Assembly: GCF_030161095.1 (NCBI RefSeq)
Contig: NZ_BSPP01000007.1
Location: 372,920 to 436,919 of the forward strand
Direction: 5' to 3'
From: Cypionkella aquatica
GTDB lineage: Bacteria; Pseudomonadota; Alphaproteobacteria; Rhodobacterales; Rhodobacteraceae
DNA length: 64,000 nucleotides
Made by a program: the position numbers and the translations under genes
Notes under the pieces: generated by a model
Seen by the model: only the letters and a program-made list of their open reading frames with translations
The model's database searches: none
Told to the model about the DNA's origin: nothing
Shown: positions 16,336-24,952 of the stretch, piece after piece
Numbering within the stretch: the first letter of the stretch is position 1
How the letters are laid out: every line of letters begins with the position of its first letter

Positions 16336-16935
16336 ATGCGAAACAATCGCGAAGCGCAGCGGGACGCGTTGAAGCAGCGGCTGATTGATGCCGCCGAAGC
16401 CCAGATTGCGGTGGGTGGTTTAAGCGGCTTGAAGGCGCGGGATGTGACAGCAGCGGCGGGCTGCGCTTTGGGTGCGCTTTACACCGCGTTTGAGGATCTG
16501 GATCGGCTGATCCTGCAGGTGAATTCGCGCACTTTGGCGCGGCTTGGGGCGGCGTTGCAGGACTCGGTTGCCGCAGTGCAGGGGCCGCGCGCGGTGATGG
16601 CGGCGCTGGCGCAGGGCTATGTCAGCTTTGCGCAAAACAATTTTCGGCTGTGGGCGGCGTTGTTCACGCATCGGCTGCCCGAGGGCATTGATGCGCCGGA
16701 GTGGCACCGGGCGGAGCATGCCGTGCTTATTGCGCAGATCATCGCGCCGCTGTCACAACTGCGCCCCGATCTGACCGGCGAGGCGCTGCGCCAGCGCGCG
16801 GGCACGGTGTTTGCGGCGGTGCATGGCGTGGTGATGCTGGCACTGACGGCGCGGTTTGTCGGCACGCCCGTCGCACAGCTGCCCGGCGAGGTCGCGGCTT
16901 TGGTCGAGGCGATGATGCGCGGACTGGAGCAGTAA
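16336..16935 (+). CDS. TetR/AcrR family transcriptional regulator
   Basis: 199 residues. The N-terminal helix-turn-helix is LKARDVTAAAGCALGALYTAF, i.e. VTAAAGCALGALY, preceded by the typical RLIDAAEAQIAVGG helix. The C-terminal domain ends in the WHG-like region seen in some TetR families (VFAAVHGVVMLAL). The start at 16336 is chosen because GAGGG lies 4 bases upstream and because an earlier ATG (16303) is inside an operator. It should repress itself and the divergent pspA-yiaA-DUF4105 genes through the three TGAAC-N3-GTTCA sites. The inducer is unknown; membrane-active small molecules are a reasonable guess given PspA. Confidence 0.9.
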   Translation: MRNNREAQRDALKQRLIDAAEAQIAVGGLSGLKARDVTAAAGCALGALYTAFEDLDRLILQVNSRTLARLGAALQDSVAAVQGPRAVMAALAQGYVSFAQNNFRLWAALFTHRLPEGIDAPEWHRAEHAVLIAQIIAPLSQLRPDLTGEALRQRAGTVFAAVHGVVMLALTARFVGTPVAQLPGEVAALVEAMMRGLEQ

Positions 16936-17015
16936 TCTGGGCGAACCTGCCACCACACGCTTTCTATCGCAGAGAATAGATTGGCGGCGGTGGCTTGAGG
17001 CGCGGTTTCGCTGTG

Positions 17016-18497
17016 TCAGCTTTGCAAAATATGCCGGGCGGTGCGCAGGGCCAAAGCCGCGACCGTCAAAGACGGGTTGGCAGCCGCAGAGGTTGGCAGC
17101 ACCGAGGCATCAACGATGAACAGGTTTTCCAGATCATGGCTGCGGCAGAATGGGTTGACCACGCTGGTCGCCGGATCATGGCCCATCCGGGCGGTGCCGC
17201 ATTGGTGGCTGGGGGTGCGTTTCTCGAACGTCTTTGTCAGCACCAAGGGCCAGCCCGCCTTTTTCAGCGTGGCTTTCAGCTTGGCGTTCAGGGCGGCGTG
17301 AGCCTCCCAGTTCGAGCGTTGCCATTGCAGCACGATATTGCCATCGCGCAGGGTCACGCGGCTGTCGGGGTTGGGCAGATCTTCGGACATCGTCATCATA
17401 TGCACCGAATGATCGGCCAGCCAGCGCGAGATCGGCAAGGGCAGGCCGGATTCGGCGGCCATGATCTCGCCCGTGATGCGGCCCAGCATCTGCACATTGC
17501 CCAAAGGTTCGCCATTCGGGCCGCCGGTCAGATACCAGTCGTTCATCTGGATGGTTTTTTCATAGATCGAGCGGTTGCGGCGGAACGGGCTGAAACCAAG
17601 CACCGCCGTGATATTGTGGTTCATGAAATTGCGGCCAACCTGATCCGAGGCATTGGCAAGCCCGGTGGGGTGGTCAGCATTGGCCGAGGCCAGCAGCATC
17701 GCGGCGGACTTCACAGCGCCCATGCACAGGCAGACCAGCGGGGCCGAGATGGTTTGGGTGGCCCCGTCCTGTTCGTATTCAACGCCAGTGACGCGCCCGC
17801 CTGCGGCGATCAGTTTGGTCACCTTGGCCTTGGTGATCAGCGTCACGTTGGGGTGTTTCAGGGCCTGTGCCAGACCGATGGTTTCGGCATCGCTTTTGCC
17901 GCCACGGGTGTTTGGAAAGCCGTCAAAGGTCAGCGGGCCGCCCTTGAGCCACAGATCAATGTCAACGCCGACCGGCAAGGCGCCGGGATGCAGGCCTTGG
18001 GCTTTCAGGCGGTTGCACAGATCAATCATATCGGGTTCGTGCGGCACCGGCGGGAAGGCATAGGGGCGGGAGTGGTGCGGCTCTGTCGGGTCTTCGCCCA
18101 AAGCGCCGCGCACCTCATACATTTCTTCGGCGGCTTGGTAGTCTGGCTCGAATTCGTCATAGGACATCGGCCAGCCCGGCGCGGTGCCGCCCATGTGCTT
18201 CAGGGGGCTGAAATCTTCGGCGCGGTAGCGCATCAGCACGGCGCCATAGAATTTTGAATTGCCGCCGGGGTGGTAGTAATTGTTCGGCGTAAAGGTGCCG
18301 CCATTGGCATCATACCACGTCTCACCCGGGCTGAAATAGCCGCCGAAGACTGCTGCGGGGTCACGCGCCTGCGGGCTGTCTTTCAGAAAATCGCCACGCT
18401 CCAGAATCACGATGTTTTTGCCCGAAGGGGCCAAAGCGGCTGCCAGAGTTGCTCCGCCCATGCCAGAGCCGAGGATCAGAATATCAGGGGTTGTCAT
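17016..18497 (-). CDS. GMC family FAD-dependent oxidoreductase
   Basis: 493 residues. The FAD-binding GxGxxG is LGSGMGGATLAAAL at the N-terminus with ILERGD at the end of beta-2; substrate-domain and C-terminal GMC features include HQCGTARMG (the catalytic-histidine region) and ANPSLTVAALALRTARH. GMC enzymes oxidise alcohols or sugars using FAD. No signal peptide or cytochrome partner is adjacent, so the electron acceptor is unknown. AAGG precedes the start. It is monocistronic: the TetR gene converges on it from the left and a 750-bp gap lies upstream. Confidence 0.9.
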   Translation of the reverse strand: MTTPDILILGSGMGGATLAAALAPSGKNIVILERGDFLKDSPQARDPAAVFGGYFSPGETWYDANGGTFTPNNYYHPGGNSKFYGAVLMRYRAEDFSPLKHMGGTAPGWPMSYDEFEPDYQAAEEMYEVRGALGEDPTEPHHSRPYAFPPVPHEPDMIDLCNRLKAQGLHPGALPVGVDIDLWLKGGPLTFDGFPNTRGGKSDAETIGLAQALKHPNVTLITKAKVTKLIAAGGRVTGVEYEQDGATQTISAPLVCLCMGAVKSAAMLLASANADHPTGLANASDQVGRNFMNHNITAVLGFSPFRRNRSIYEKTIQMNDWYLTGGPNGEPLGNVQMLGRITGEIMAAESGLPLPISRWLADHSVHMMTMSEDLPNPDSRVTLRDGNIVLQWQRSNWEAHAALNAKLKATLKKAGWPLVLTKTFEKRTPSHQCGTARMGHDPATSVVNPFCRSHDLENLFIVDASVLPTSAAANPSLTVAALALRTARHILQS

Positions 18498-19247
18498 GCG
18501 TGGCCTTGCTGTGATTGCGAAAATTCAGGTGAACTCTGGTGGCGCGGCGGTGTGGTTTTGGGGATGCGCAAGCCTGCGCCCGACGCGGCGATGGCACGTT
18601 TGCCGCAACGCATCATCGGCGCGGAATGTGTCAGAATGGCGCTGCAACGTCATCCCCAAAGCGACGGATTCGGTGAGAAAAATTGCAGAAAGATCGTGAA
18701 TAGGCGGATTGTTACCGCAAACATTGCGGAAAAATGTCGCAAAATGCTCGGTTTCGGTCAGAAATGCTATGATGCGCTTCTGTGCGATGGGTCTGTGCCT
18801 GCCTGTGCTGCGTGGGATGCGAACAGGCGTTGATGCCGCGGTGGTCGGGGCGAGAATCTGTGACTGCGGGCATCGTCCGGTTGACAGGTGGACGCCCAGA
18901 AGATGTGCTGCGCCGGGTCAGATCGCGCGCGATTCCAAGCTTTGCTCAAGGCCAATATGAGGTAACGCGGCGCCGCACTTGTGGTTCCCAAAATTCCGCA
19001 AGATTTTGCATATTTTGGCCGAAAATAACGCGCGATTTTGGCAGAGCTGCCGCAACTGCGGAATCTGCGTTGCCGCTGCATCTGTGGTGTTGACAAGGTT
19101 ATGCGGCGGAATTTACCCCATCAAGCAACCATTGGCGGCAATGGTCGTGACGGTTGGGGTCAAACCTGACTGGGCGGGATCTGTGCCGGCTAGACAAGAC
19201 AAATCGGGATGGCAGATCCTGCGGCGGATCTGGGGAAGGGCTGCGCT
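18498..19247. other. 750-bp stretch without a convincing gene
   Basis: Located between the divergent GMC and histidine-kinase genes. The short frames in it have no protein-like composition. It holds a 10-bp long-range inverted repeat (18557-18660), an AT-rich patch at about 18988-19042 where CCAAAAT (18988-18994) is inverted as ATTTTGG (19012-19018) and repeated near 19035, and a TTGACA at 19090-19095 that could be a -35 element for the kinase gene. No good -10 pairs with it. It may be a decayed gene or a long regulatory region. Confidence 0.5.
18557..18660. ncRNA. Possible structured RNA element
   Basis: TTTGGGGATG (18557-18566) is the perfect reverse complement of CATCCCCAAA (18651-18660), closing a 104-base segment. 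Inside are smaller stems: GCGCA-AGCC-TGCGC starting at 18566 and GCGGC (18585-18589) with GCCGC (18602-18606). It lies 60 bases upstream of the GMC start, in its leader if read on the minus strand. No known riboswitch class was recognised. A structured leader or small RNA is only a suggestion. Confidence 0.25.
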
Positions 19248-22136
19248 ATGCTGATTGATCTGGATGCGATTTATGCCGCCTCGCCGTCGCCGCATGTGCT
19301 GCTGGACCGCGATTTGCGGATCGTCTGGGCGAATGACGCCTATCTTGCGGTGACAGATCGCAGTCGGGAGCGGCTGATCGGGCGGATCATGACCGAGGAA
19401 TTCCCTGCTCCGCCGGATTCTATTGCCGACCGGATGCTGCGGGGCTCGTTTCAGCGGGTGTTGGACAGCGGCAAGGCGGATCATTTGCCGCTGATCCCCT
19501 ATCCGATCGTGGCTGCAGATGGCACCGAGACGGCGAGGTATTGGAGTGCGACGCATACTCCGGTGCTGGATGAGACGGGGGCGGTGCAATATCTGCTGCA
19601 AAACACCAATGATGTGACGCCGCTGTATGTGGCGGGCGGGCAGGGCGGGATATCGACACCGATTGACCGTGCAACGATGATACAGCGCGCCGAGGCCGTG
19701 ACGCTGCAAAATCTTGAACTGGGCAGTGTGGCCGATTTCTTTCGCACCATCTTCGATCAGGCCCCCAGCTTTATCGCCATTCTGTCCGGCCCCGACCATG
19801 TGTTTCAGCTGACCAACAAAGCCTATATGCAACTGGTCGGGCGCAGCGATCTGCTGGGGCAGACGGTGCGGGCAGGGCTGCCGGATCTGGAGGGGCAGGG
19901 CTTTTACGAGCTGCTGGATGAGGTCTATCGCAGCGGGGTTGCTGTTGCGCAGTCGGGTGCGGCGGTGCGGTTTCGTGACAGCAGCGACAGTGGCGGTGAT
20001 GCTCCGCAGGTGCTGCGCTTTGTCGATTTCATCTTTCAGCCCTTGCGGGATCGCGCGGGCAACACCACGGGCATCTTTGTGCAGGGCCATGAAGTCACCC
20101 GGCAGAAGCTGGCAGAGCTGGAGCTGTACGAGACGCGCGAGCGCTTTCGCGTTATGGCGCAATCCATGCCGAACCATGTCTGGACGGCAACGGCGGATGG
20201 CGCGCTGGATTGGCTGAACGATCAAGCCTATGCCTATACTGGCCGTGCCGAGGGCGAGCTTTACGGCGACGACTGGGCGCATGCGCTGCACCCCGAGGAT
20301 TTGGCCTCGGCTGGGGCGGATTGGGCCAATGCTGTGGCGCAGGGCGTGCCCTATCAAACCGAATTCCGCATCCGCCGTCACGATGGCGCATATCGCTGGC
20401 ATATCGTGCGGGCATCACCGATACGCTCGGCTGCGGGCGAGGTGCAGCGTTGGGTCGGCAGCAACACCGATATTGAAGATCGCAAGCTGCACGAGGCCGC
20501 CGTCGCCGAGATGAACCAACAACTGGAAGACCGCGTCGCCGAGCGTAACCGCGAGTTGGAGATGGTGAACGCGGCACTGCGCCAAAGCCAGAAGATGGAG
20601 GCGATTGGCAATCTTGCGGGCGGCATTGCGCATGATTTCAACAACCTTTTGCAAACCATCAGCGGCAGTTTGCAACTGGCGATGCGCAAGATGGACTCCA
20701 GCTCGGAGGTGATGCCGCGGGTGACGCTGGCGATGAAGGCGGTAGAGCGGGGGGCGACGCTGGCCTCGCAGCTGCTGTCGTTCGGGCGCAGGCAGCCGCT
20801 GGCGCCCAAGGTTGTCAATCTTGGCCGGATGCTGCGCGATGCCGATAACATCATCCGCAGCGCGATCGGCGAGGCGATAGAGGTCGAAACTGTCGTCGCA
20901 GGCGGCTTGTGGAACACCTGCGTTGATCTGACCAATGTGGAAAGCGCTGTGTTGAACATGGCGATCAATGGCCGCGACGCGATGGAGGGCCATGGCAAGC
21001 TGACGATTGAGGTCGGCAATGCCGATCTGGACGATGCCTATGCGCGCCGCCATCTGGATGTGGTGCCGGGGCAATATGTCATGCTGGCGGTGACGGATAC
21101 CGGGTCGGGCATGTCGCCCGAAGTGATAGAGCGGGTGTTTGATCCGTTTTTCACCACCAAACCCGAGGGCCGCGGAACGGGGCTTGGCATGTCCATGGTC
21201 TATGGCTTCGTCAAGCAATCCGGCGGCCATATCAAGATTTACAGCGAGCTTGGCAGTGGCACCTCGGTGAAAATCTATTTGCCGCGCTCGCTTGATGCCG
21301 AAGAGCTGCCCGCCAAGGTGCCGCATGGCGCGCTGGCGGGGGGGCATGAAACCATTCTTCTGGTGGAAGATGACGAGGATGTGCGCAGCACTGCCGCAAG
21401 TCTGCTGGATGATCTGGGCTATACCGTGCTGCAGGCCCGCGACGCGGATCGGGCGCTGGCGGTGATTGAAAGCGGCGCGCGGATTGATCTGTTGTTCACC
21501 GATGTGGTGATGCCGGGCAAGATCACCAGCCGCGAGTTGGCAGATCGCGCGCGACAGGTGATCCCACAGCTGCCGGTGCTGTTCACCTCGGGCTACACCC
21601 GCAATTCCATCGTGCATGGCGGGCGCTTGGACCCCGGCGTGCAGCTGCTGAGCAAGCCTTACACGCAAGAACAGCTGGCGTTGAAAATCCATGAAGTTCT
21701 GGGCAAGCCTGAGTCTGAGCGTGCACAGCTGGCTGATCCGGATGCGCCGCAGGGCCCGGCTGGTGCGCCCAGCCTGTCAGATTTGCGGGTGCTGGTCTGC
21801 GAGGACGAGGTGTTGATCCGCATGGATATGGTCGATGCACTGACCGAGCAGGGCTGCAAGGTGCAGGGTGTGGGCTTGGGCGCGCAGGCGCTGGGCTTGC
21901 TTGCTGCCGAGCCGTTTGATCTGCTGATCGTCGATCTGGGTCTGCCGGATATGTCTGGGGTCGAGGTGGCGCGGCGGGCGGTGGCGCAAGTGGCTGGCCT
22001 GCGAGTGATCTTCGCCACCGGAGAGCGGGCTGTGTCAGGTGCGGACGATGTGCCAAACCATGCTGTTCTGGGCAAGCCATTCTCGGATTTCGAGCTGACA
22101 GATACGATTTTGGCGGTGCTGGCTCGGCGGGAATGA
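19248..22136 (+). CDS. Hybrid sensor histidine kinase with PAS domains and two receiver domains
   Basis: 962 residues, no membrane segments, so a cytoplasmic sensor. Order: PAS-like (about 1-125), PAS-like (about 145-290), PAS/PAC (about 300-410), a short coiled coil, HisKA with GIAHDFNNLL (phospho-His462), and HATPase with NMAINGRDAM, DTGSGMSP and GRGTGLGMSMVYG. REC1 follows with DVVMPG (Asp752), then REC2 with DLGLPD (Asp896). The C-terminal REC looks like a response-regulator core. There is no DNA-binding output, so the signal probably passes to another protein. GGAAGGG before 19248 sets the start. No partner regulator is nearby. Confidence 0.9.
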   Translation: MLIDLDAIYAASPSPHVLLDRDLRIVWANDAYLAVTDRSRERLIGRIMTEEFPAPPDSIADRMLRGSFQRVLDSGKADHLPLIPYPIVAADGTETARYWSATHTPVLDETGAVQYLLQNTNDVTPLYVAGGQGGISTPIDRATMIQRAEAVTLQNLELGSVADFFRTIFDQAPSFIAILSGPDHVFQLTNKAYMQLVGRSDLLGQTVRAGLPDLEGQGFYELLDEVYRSGVAVAQSGAAVRFRDSSDSGGDAPQVLRFVDFIFQPLRDRAGNTTGIFVQGHEVTRQKLAELELYETRERFRVMAQSMPNHVWTATADGALDWLNDQAYAYTGRAEGELYGDDWAHALHPEDLASAGADWANAVAQGVPYQTEFRIRRHDGAYRWHIVRASPIRSAAGEVQRWVGSNTDIEDRKLHEAAVAEMNQQLEDRVAERNRELEMVNAALRQSQKMEAIGNLAGGIAHDFNNLLQTISGSLQLAMRKMDSSSEVMPRVTLAMKAVERGATLASQLLSFGRRQPLAPKVVNLGRMLRDADNIIRSAIGEAIEVETVVAGGLWNTCVDLTNVESAVLNMAINGRDAMEGHGKLTIEVGNADLDDAYARRHLDVVPGQYVMLAVTDTGSGMSPEVIERVFDPFFTTKPEGRGTGLGMSMVYGFVKQSGGHIKIYSELGSGTSVKIYLPRSLDAEELPAKVPHGALAGGHETILLVEDDEDVRSTAASLLDDLGYTVLQARDADRALAVIESGARIDLLFTDVVMPGKITSRELADRARQVIPQLPVLFTSGYTRNSIVHGGRLDPGVQLLSKPYTQEQLALKIHEVLGKPESERAQLADPDAPQGPAGAPSLSDLRVLVCEDEVLIRMDMVDALTEQGCKVQGVGLGAQALGLLAAEPFDLLIVDLGLPDMSGVEVARRAVAQVAGLRVIFATGERAVSGADDVPNHAVLGKPFSDFELTDTILAVLARRE

Positions 22137-22202
22137 CGCGTTTCCGCTGAGTTGATCCGGCGGCGCATTGACGAACAAACGAGGAACATCTATTTTGCTG
22201 TC

Positions 22203-23435
22203 ATGGCAAAATTGACGCTTCAAGACAAACTCGCGGTGCTGTCGGATGCGGCGAAATATGACGCCTCTTGTGCGTCATCCGGCGGTGAAAAACGTGATGC
22301 GACCAAGGGCGGCTTGGGATCATCGGGGGGCAGCGGCATTTGTCATGCCTATACGCCGGATGGGCGCTGCATTTCCTTGCTGAAAATCCTGATGACCAAT
22401 TTCTGCATCTTTGATTGTGCCTATTGCATCAATCGGGTGTCCTCGAATGTCGAGCGGGCGCGGTTTTCGGTGGAAGAGGTTGTGTCGCTTACGCTGGAGT
22501 TTTATCGCCGCAACTATATCGAGGGGCTGTTTTTGTCGTCGGGGATCATCCGCTCGCCGGATCAGACCATGGCGGATATGGTGCGGATCGCGCAGACATT
22601 GCGCGAGGATCATGGTTTCAAAGGCTATATCCATCTGAAAACCATCCCCGATGCCGCGCCAGATCTGATCCAGCAGGCGGGGTTTTATGCGGACCGTTTG
22701 TCGATCAATGTCGAGCTGCCGCAGGATGCTGGGTTGCGCGCACTTGCCCCGGAAAAGCGGCCCGAAACCATCCGCGCGACGATGGCGCAGGTGCGACTGG
22801 AAGGCGAGGCGGCGAAAGAGGTGTCGTTCAGGGGCAAAAAGGCGCGGCGGTTTGCGCCTGCGGGGCAAAGCACGCAGATGATCATTGGCGCGGATGCCAG
22901 CGATGATGTGGCGATCCTGACCAGTGCGACGCGGCTTTACAGCGGCTACAAGCTGCGGCGGGTGTATTATTCGGCGTTCTCGCCGATCCCGGATGCGTCG
23001 GCAGCGCTGCCGCTGATCCAGCCGCCGTTGCTGCGCGAGCATCGGCTGTATCAGGCCGATTGGCTGCTGCGGTTTTATGGCTTCAGCGCCGAAGATATCG
23101 CCACAGGCACCAGCGCCGGGCATCTGGATCTCGAGATTGATCCAAAGCTGGCTTGGGCCTTGCAGCATCGCGGGCTGTTTCCGCTGGCAGTGAACAGCGC
23201 CCCGCGTGAGATGTTGCTGCGGGTGCCGGGGTTTGGCACCCGCACGGTGGACCGCATCCTTGCCGCGCGCAAAAACCGGGCTTTGCGCTATGAGGATCTG
23301 GTGCGGATCGGCGCGTTGATGAAAAAAGCGCGTGCGTTCATTAGCTTGCCCGGCTGGACGCCTGCAGGCATGACCGACAGCGCCGATCTGCGGGCGCGGT
23401 TTTTGCCACCGCCGCAACAGCTGGCCTTGTTTTGA
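22203..23435 (+). CDS. Putative DNA modification/repair radical SAM protein
   Basis: 410 residues. The radical-SAM cluster motif is C68-x3-C72-x2-C75 (NFCIFDCAYCINR), which binds the 4Fe-4S cluster. The N-terminal ASCASSGGEKRD and C-terminal helix-hairpin-helix segment APREMLLRVPGFGTRTVDRI match the radical-SAM family that is genetically paired with UdgX-type proteins. The HhH implies nucleic-acid binding. The start at 22203 is preferred over an in-frame TTG at 22152, although the GAGG box is about 17 bases away, so the start is uncertain. Its stop overlaps the TTG start of the next gene, consistent with translational coupling. Confidence 0.85.
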   Translation: MAKLTLQDKLAVLSDAAKYDASCASSGGEKRDATKGGLGSSGGSGICHAYTPDGRCISLLKILMTNFCIFDCAYCINRVSSNVERARFSVEEVVSLTLEFYRRNYIEGLFLSSGIIRSPDQTMADMVRIAQTLREDHGFKGYIHLKTIPDAAPDLIQQAGFYADRLSINVELPQDAGLRALAPEKRPETIRATMAQVRLEGEAAKEVSFRGKKARRFAPAGQSTQMIIGADASDDVAILTSATRLYSGYKLRRVYYSAFSPIPDASAALPLIQPPLLREHRLYQADWLLRFYGFSAEDIATGTSAGHLDLEIDPKLAWALQHRGLFPLAVNSAPREMLLRVPGFGTRTVDRILAARKNRALRYEDLVRIGALMKKARAFISLPGWTPAGMTDSADLRARFLPPPQQLALF

Positions 23436-24904
23436 ATTACGCCGTCGCTTTGCCGGATCGCGGCACCTTTGCGGCGTGGCGGATGGCGGCGCGCGTGGCC
23501 ATTTCGCACCGCATCGCGCCTGATCAGATAGATTGGCAGACCGATGGGCTGTCTGGTGCGGGTCTGTTTGCGGCGCAGGCTTTGCCGGATGATCTGGGGG
23601 CGCATCAGGCGCGGGTGCCCGAGGCGTTTGTGAAACTGGCCGGATCGGTGATCTGGCACGCAGCGCCGCATCGGTTTGCGCTGCTGTATCAAGCGTTGTG
23701 GCGGCTGGATCAGCGCGACGGCGCGCCGCTGTCGCCCGCCGATGACTTGGGGCGGCGCTTGCAGCTGATGGCGAAAGCGGTCGGGCGCGATATTCACAAG
23801 ATGCACGCCTTCGTGCGGTTTCGCGAATGTGCGTCTGACGGTGCGCGCCGCAGTTTTGCGGCTTGGTTCGAGCCCGAGCATCACACGTTGGAGCCGGGAT
23901 CGGCTTTCTTCGTCAAGCGCTTTGCCGATATGGATTGGATGATTGCGACACCGCGGTTGACCGCGCAGTTCCGGGCTGGTGATCTGAGTTTTGGCGCGGG
24001 TGGTGCGCGGCCTGATCTGCCCGAAGATGCGTCAGAAGCGCTGTGGGCGACCTATTTTGCCAATATCTTCAACCCGGCACGGGTCAAGCTGGACGCGATG
24101 CGATCAGAGATGCCGAAGAAATACTGGAAGAACCTGCCCGAAACCCGGTTGATCCCTGAAATGTTGAAAGATGCCGAGGCGCGGGTGCAGCGGATGCGCG
24201 ATGCGGGTGGCAGCGTTGCGCGTCCGGGGGCGGCGGCGATCTCGACGCGCTACCGTGCGGCTATGGTGCAGCGGGTGGACGTGCCCGACAGCCTGCAGGC
24301 GGCTGGGGTTGCGGCCAGCCAGTGCCGCCGTTGTGGGTTGTGTGAGGCCGCGACCCAAACTGTCTGGGGCGAGGGTGCCCCGGATGCGCGGCTGATGATC
24401 GTGGGCGAGCAACCCGGCGATCAGGAAGACCTTGCAGGTCGCCCGTTTGTCGGGCCTGCGGGCGGTTTGTTGCGCCAATTGATGGCCGAAGCGGCACTGG
24501 ATCCGGGCGGCGTCTGGCTGACCAATGCGGTGAAACATTTCAAATTCGCCCCGCGCGGGAAGCAGCGTCTGCATCAATCGGTGGATCGGCAAGAGATCGA
24601 GCATTGCCGCTGGTGGCTGGGGCTGGAATTGCGCTTTGTGCAACCGCGCATCACGCTGGCGCTGGGGGCCTCGGCGGCCTTTGCGTTGACGGGCGATGCC
24701 ACACCGCTTGCGGCGCGGCGCGGTGGTGTAGAGGCGGGGCTGCATCAGGGGGCTGTGCTGATCAGCTGGCATCCGGCCTATATTCTGCGGCTGCCCGATC
24801 CAACCCGGCAAGCGCAGGCAAGGCAGCAACTTTTGGCGGATTTGCAAAAAGCGCGCGCGCTTGCCGCCGACGATGCCCCGGGCTTGAAGGTGCTAGGGGC
24901 CTGA
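23432..24904 (+). CDS. DUF4130-UdgX fusion, covalent uracil-DNA glycosylase-like protein
   Basis: 490 residues. Residues about 1-250 are a DUF4130 domain (FAAWRMAARVAI, QLMAKAVGRDIHKMHAFVRF, KYWKNLPETRLIPEM). Residues about 285-480 are a uracil-DNA glycosylase fold with Cys ligands in CRRCGLC, motif A GEQPGDQED (Glu326 region) and motif C SWHPAYILR. The UdgX-specific loop is present as K377-Q-R-L-H381 in FAPRGKQRLH. In UdgX the histidine of the KRRIH loop forms a covalent bond to the abasic sugar after uracil release, so this protein probably traps damaged DNA. It starts with TTG overlapping the upstream TGA. Confidence 0.88.
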   Translation: MNYAVALPDRGTFAAWRMAARVAISHRIAPDQIDWQTDGLSGAGLFAAQALPDDLGAHQARVPEAFVKLAGSVIWHAAPHRFALLYQALWRLDQRDGAPLSPADDLGRRLQLMAKAVGRDIHKMHAFVRFRECASDGARRSFAAWFEPEHHTLEPGSAFFVKRFADMDWMIATPRLTAQFRAGDLSFGAGGARPDLPEDASEALWATYFANIFNPARVKLDAMRSEMPKKYWKNLPETRLIPEMLKDAEARVQRMRDAGGSVARPGAAAISTRYRAAMVQRVDVPDSLQAAGVAASQCRRCGLCEAATQTVWGEGAPDARLMIVGEQPGDQEDLAGRPFVGPAGGLLRQLMAEAALDPGGVWLTNAVKHFKFAPRGKQRLHQSVDRQEIEHCRWWLGLELRFVQPRITLALGASAAFALTGDATPLAARRGGVEAGLHQGAVLISWHPAYILRLPDPTRQAQARQQLLADLQKARALAADDAPGLKVLGA

Positions 24905-24935
24905 AGATGCTGGGGGCCCGACGTTCCTGGGGGCT
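24885..24935. repeat. Three tandem 17-bp units at the end of the UdgX gene
   Basis: TGAAGGTGCTAGGGGCC (24885-24901), TGAAGATGCTGGGGGCC (24902-24918) and the more diverged CGACGTTCCTGGGGGCT (24919-24935) lie head to tail. Units 1 and 2 differ at 2 of 17 positions. The TGA of unit 2 is the gene's stop codon, so the duplication may have shortened or created the C-terminus. Confidence 0.7.
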
Positions 24936-24952
24936 AAGCGCGCGCCGCTGTT

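Noticed and set aside
18782-19093. A 103-codon gene in the 750-bp gap
   Set aside because: No ribosome site, Cys/Arg-rich composition unlike the neighbours, no family; an equally long frame exists on the other strand.
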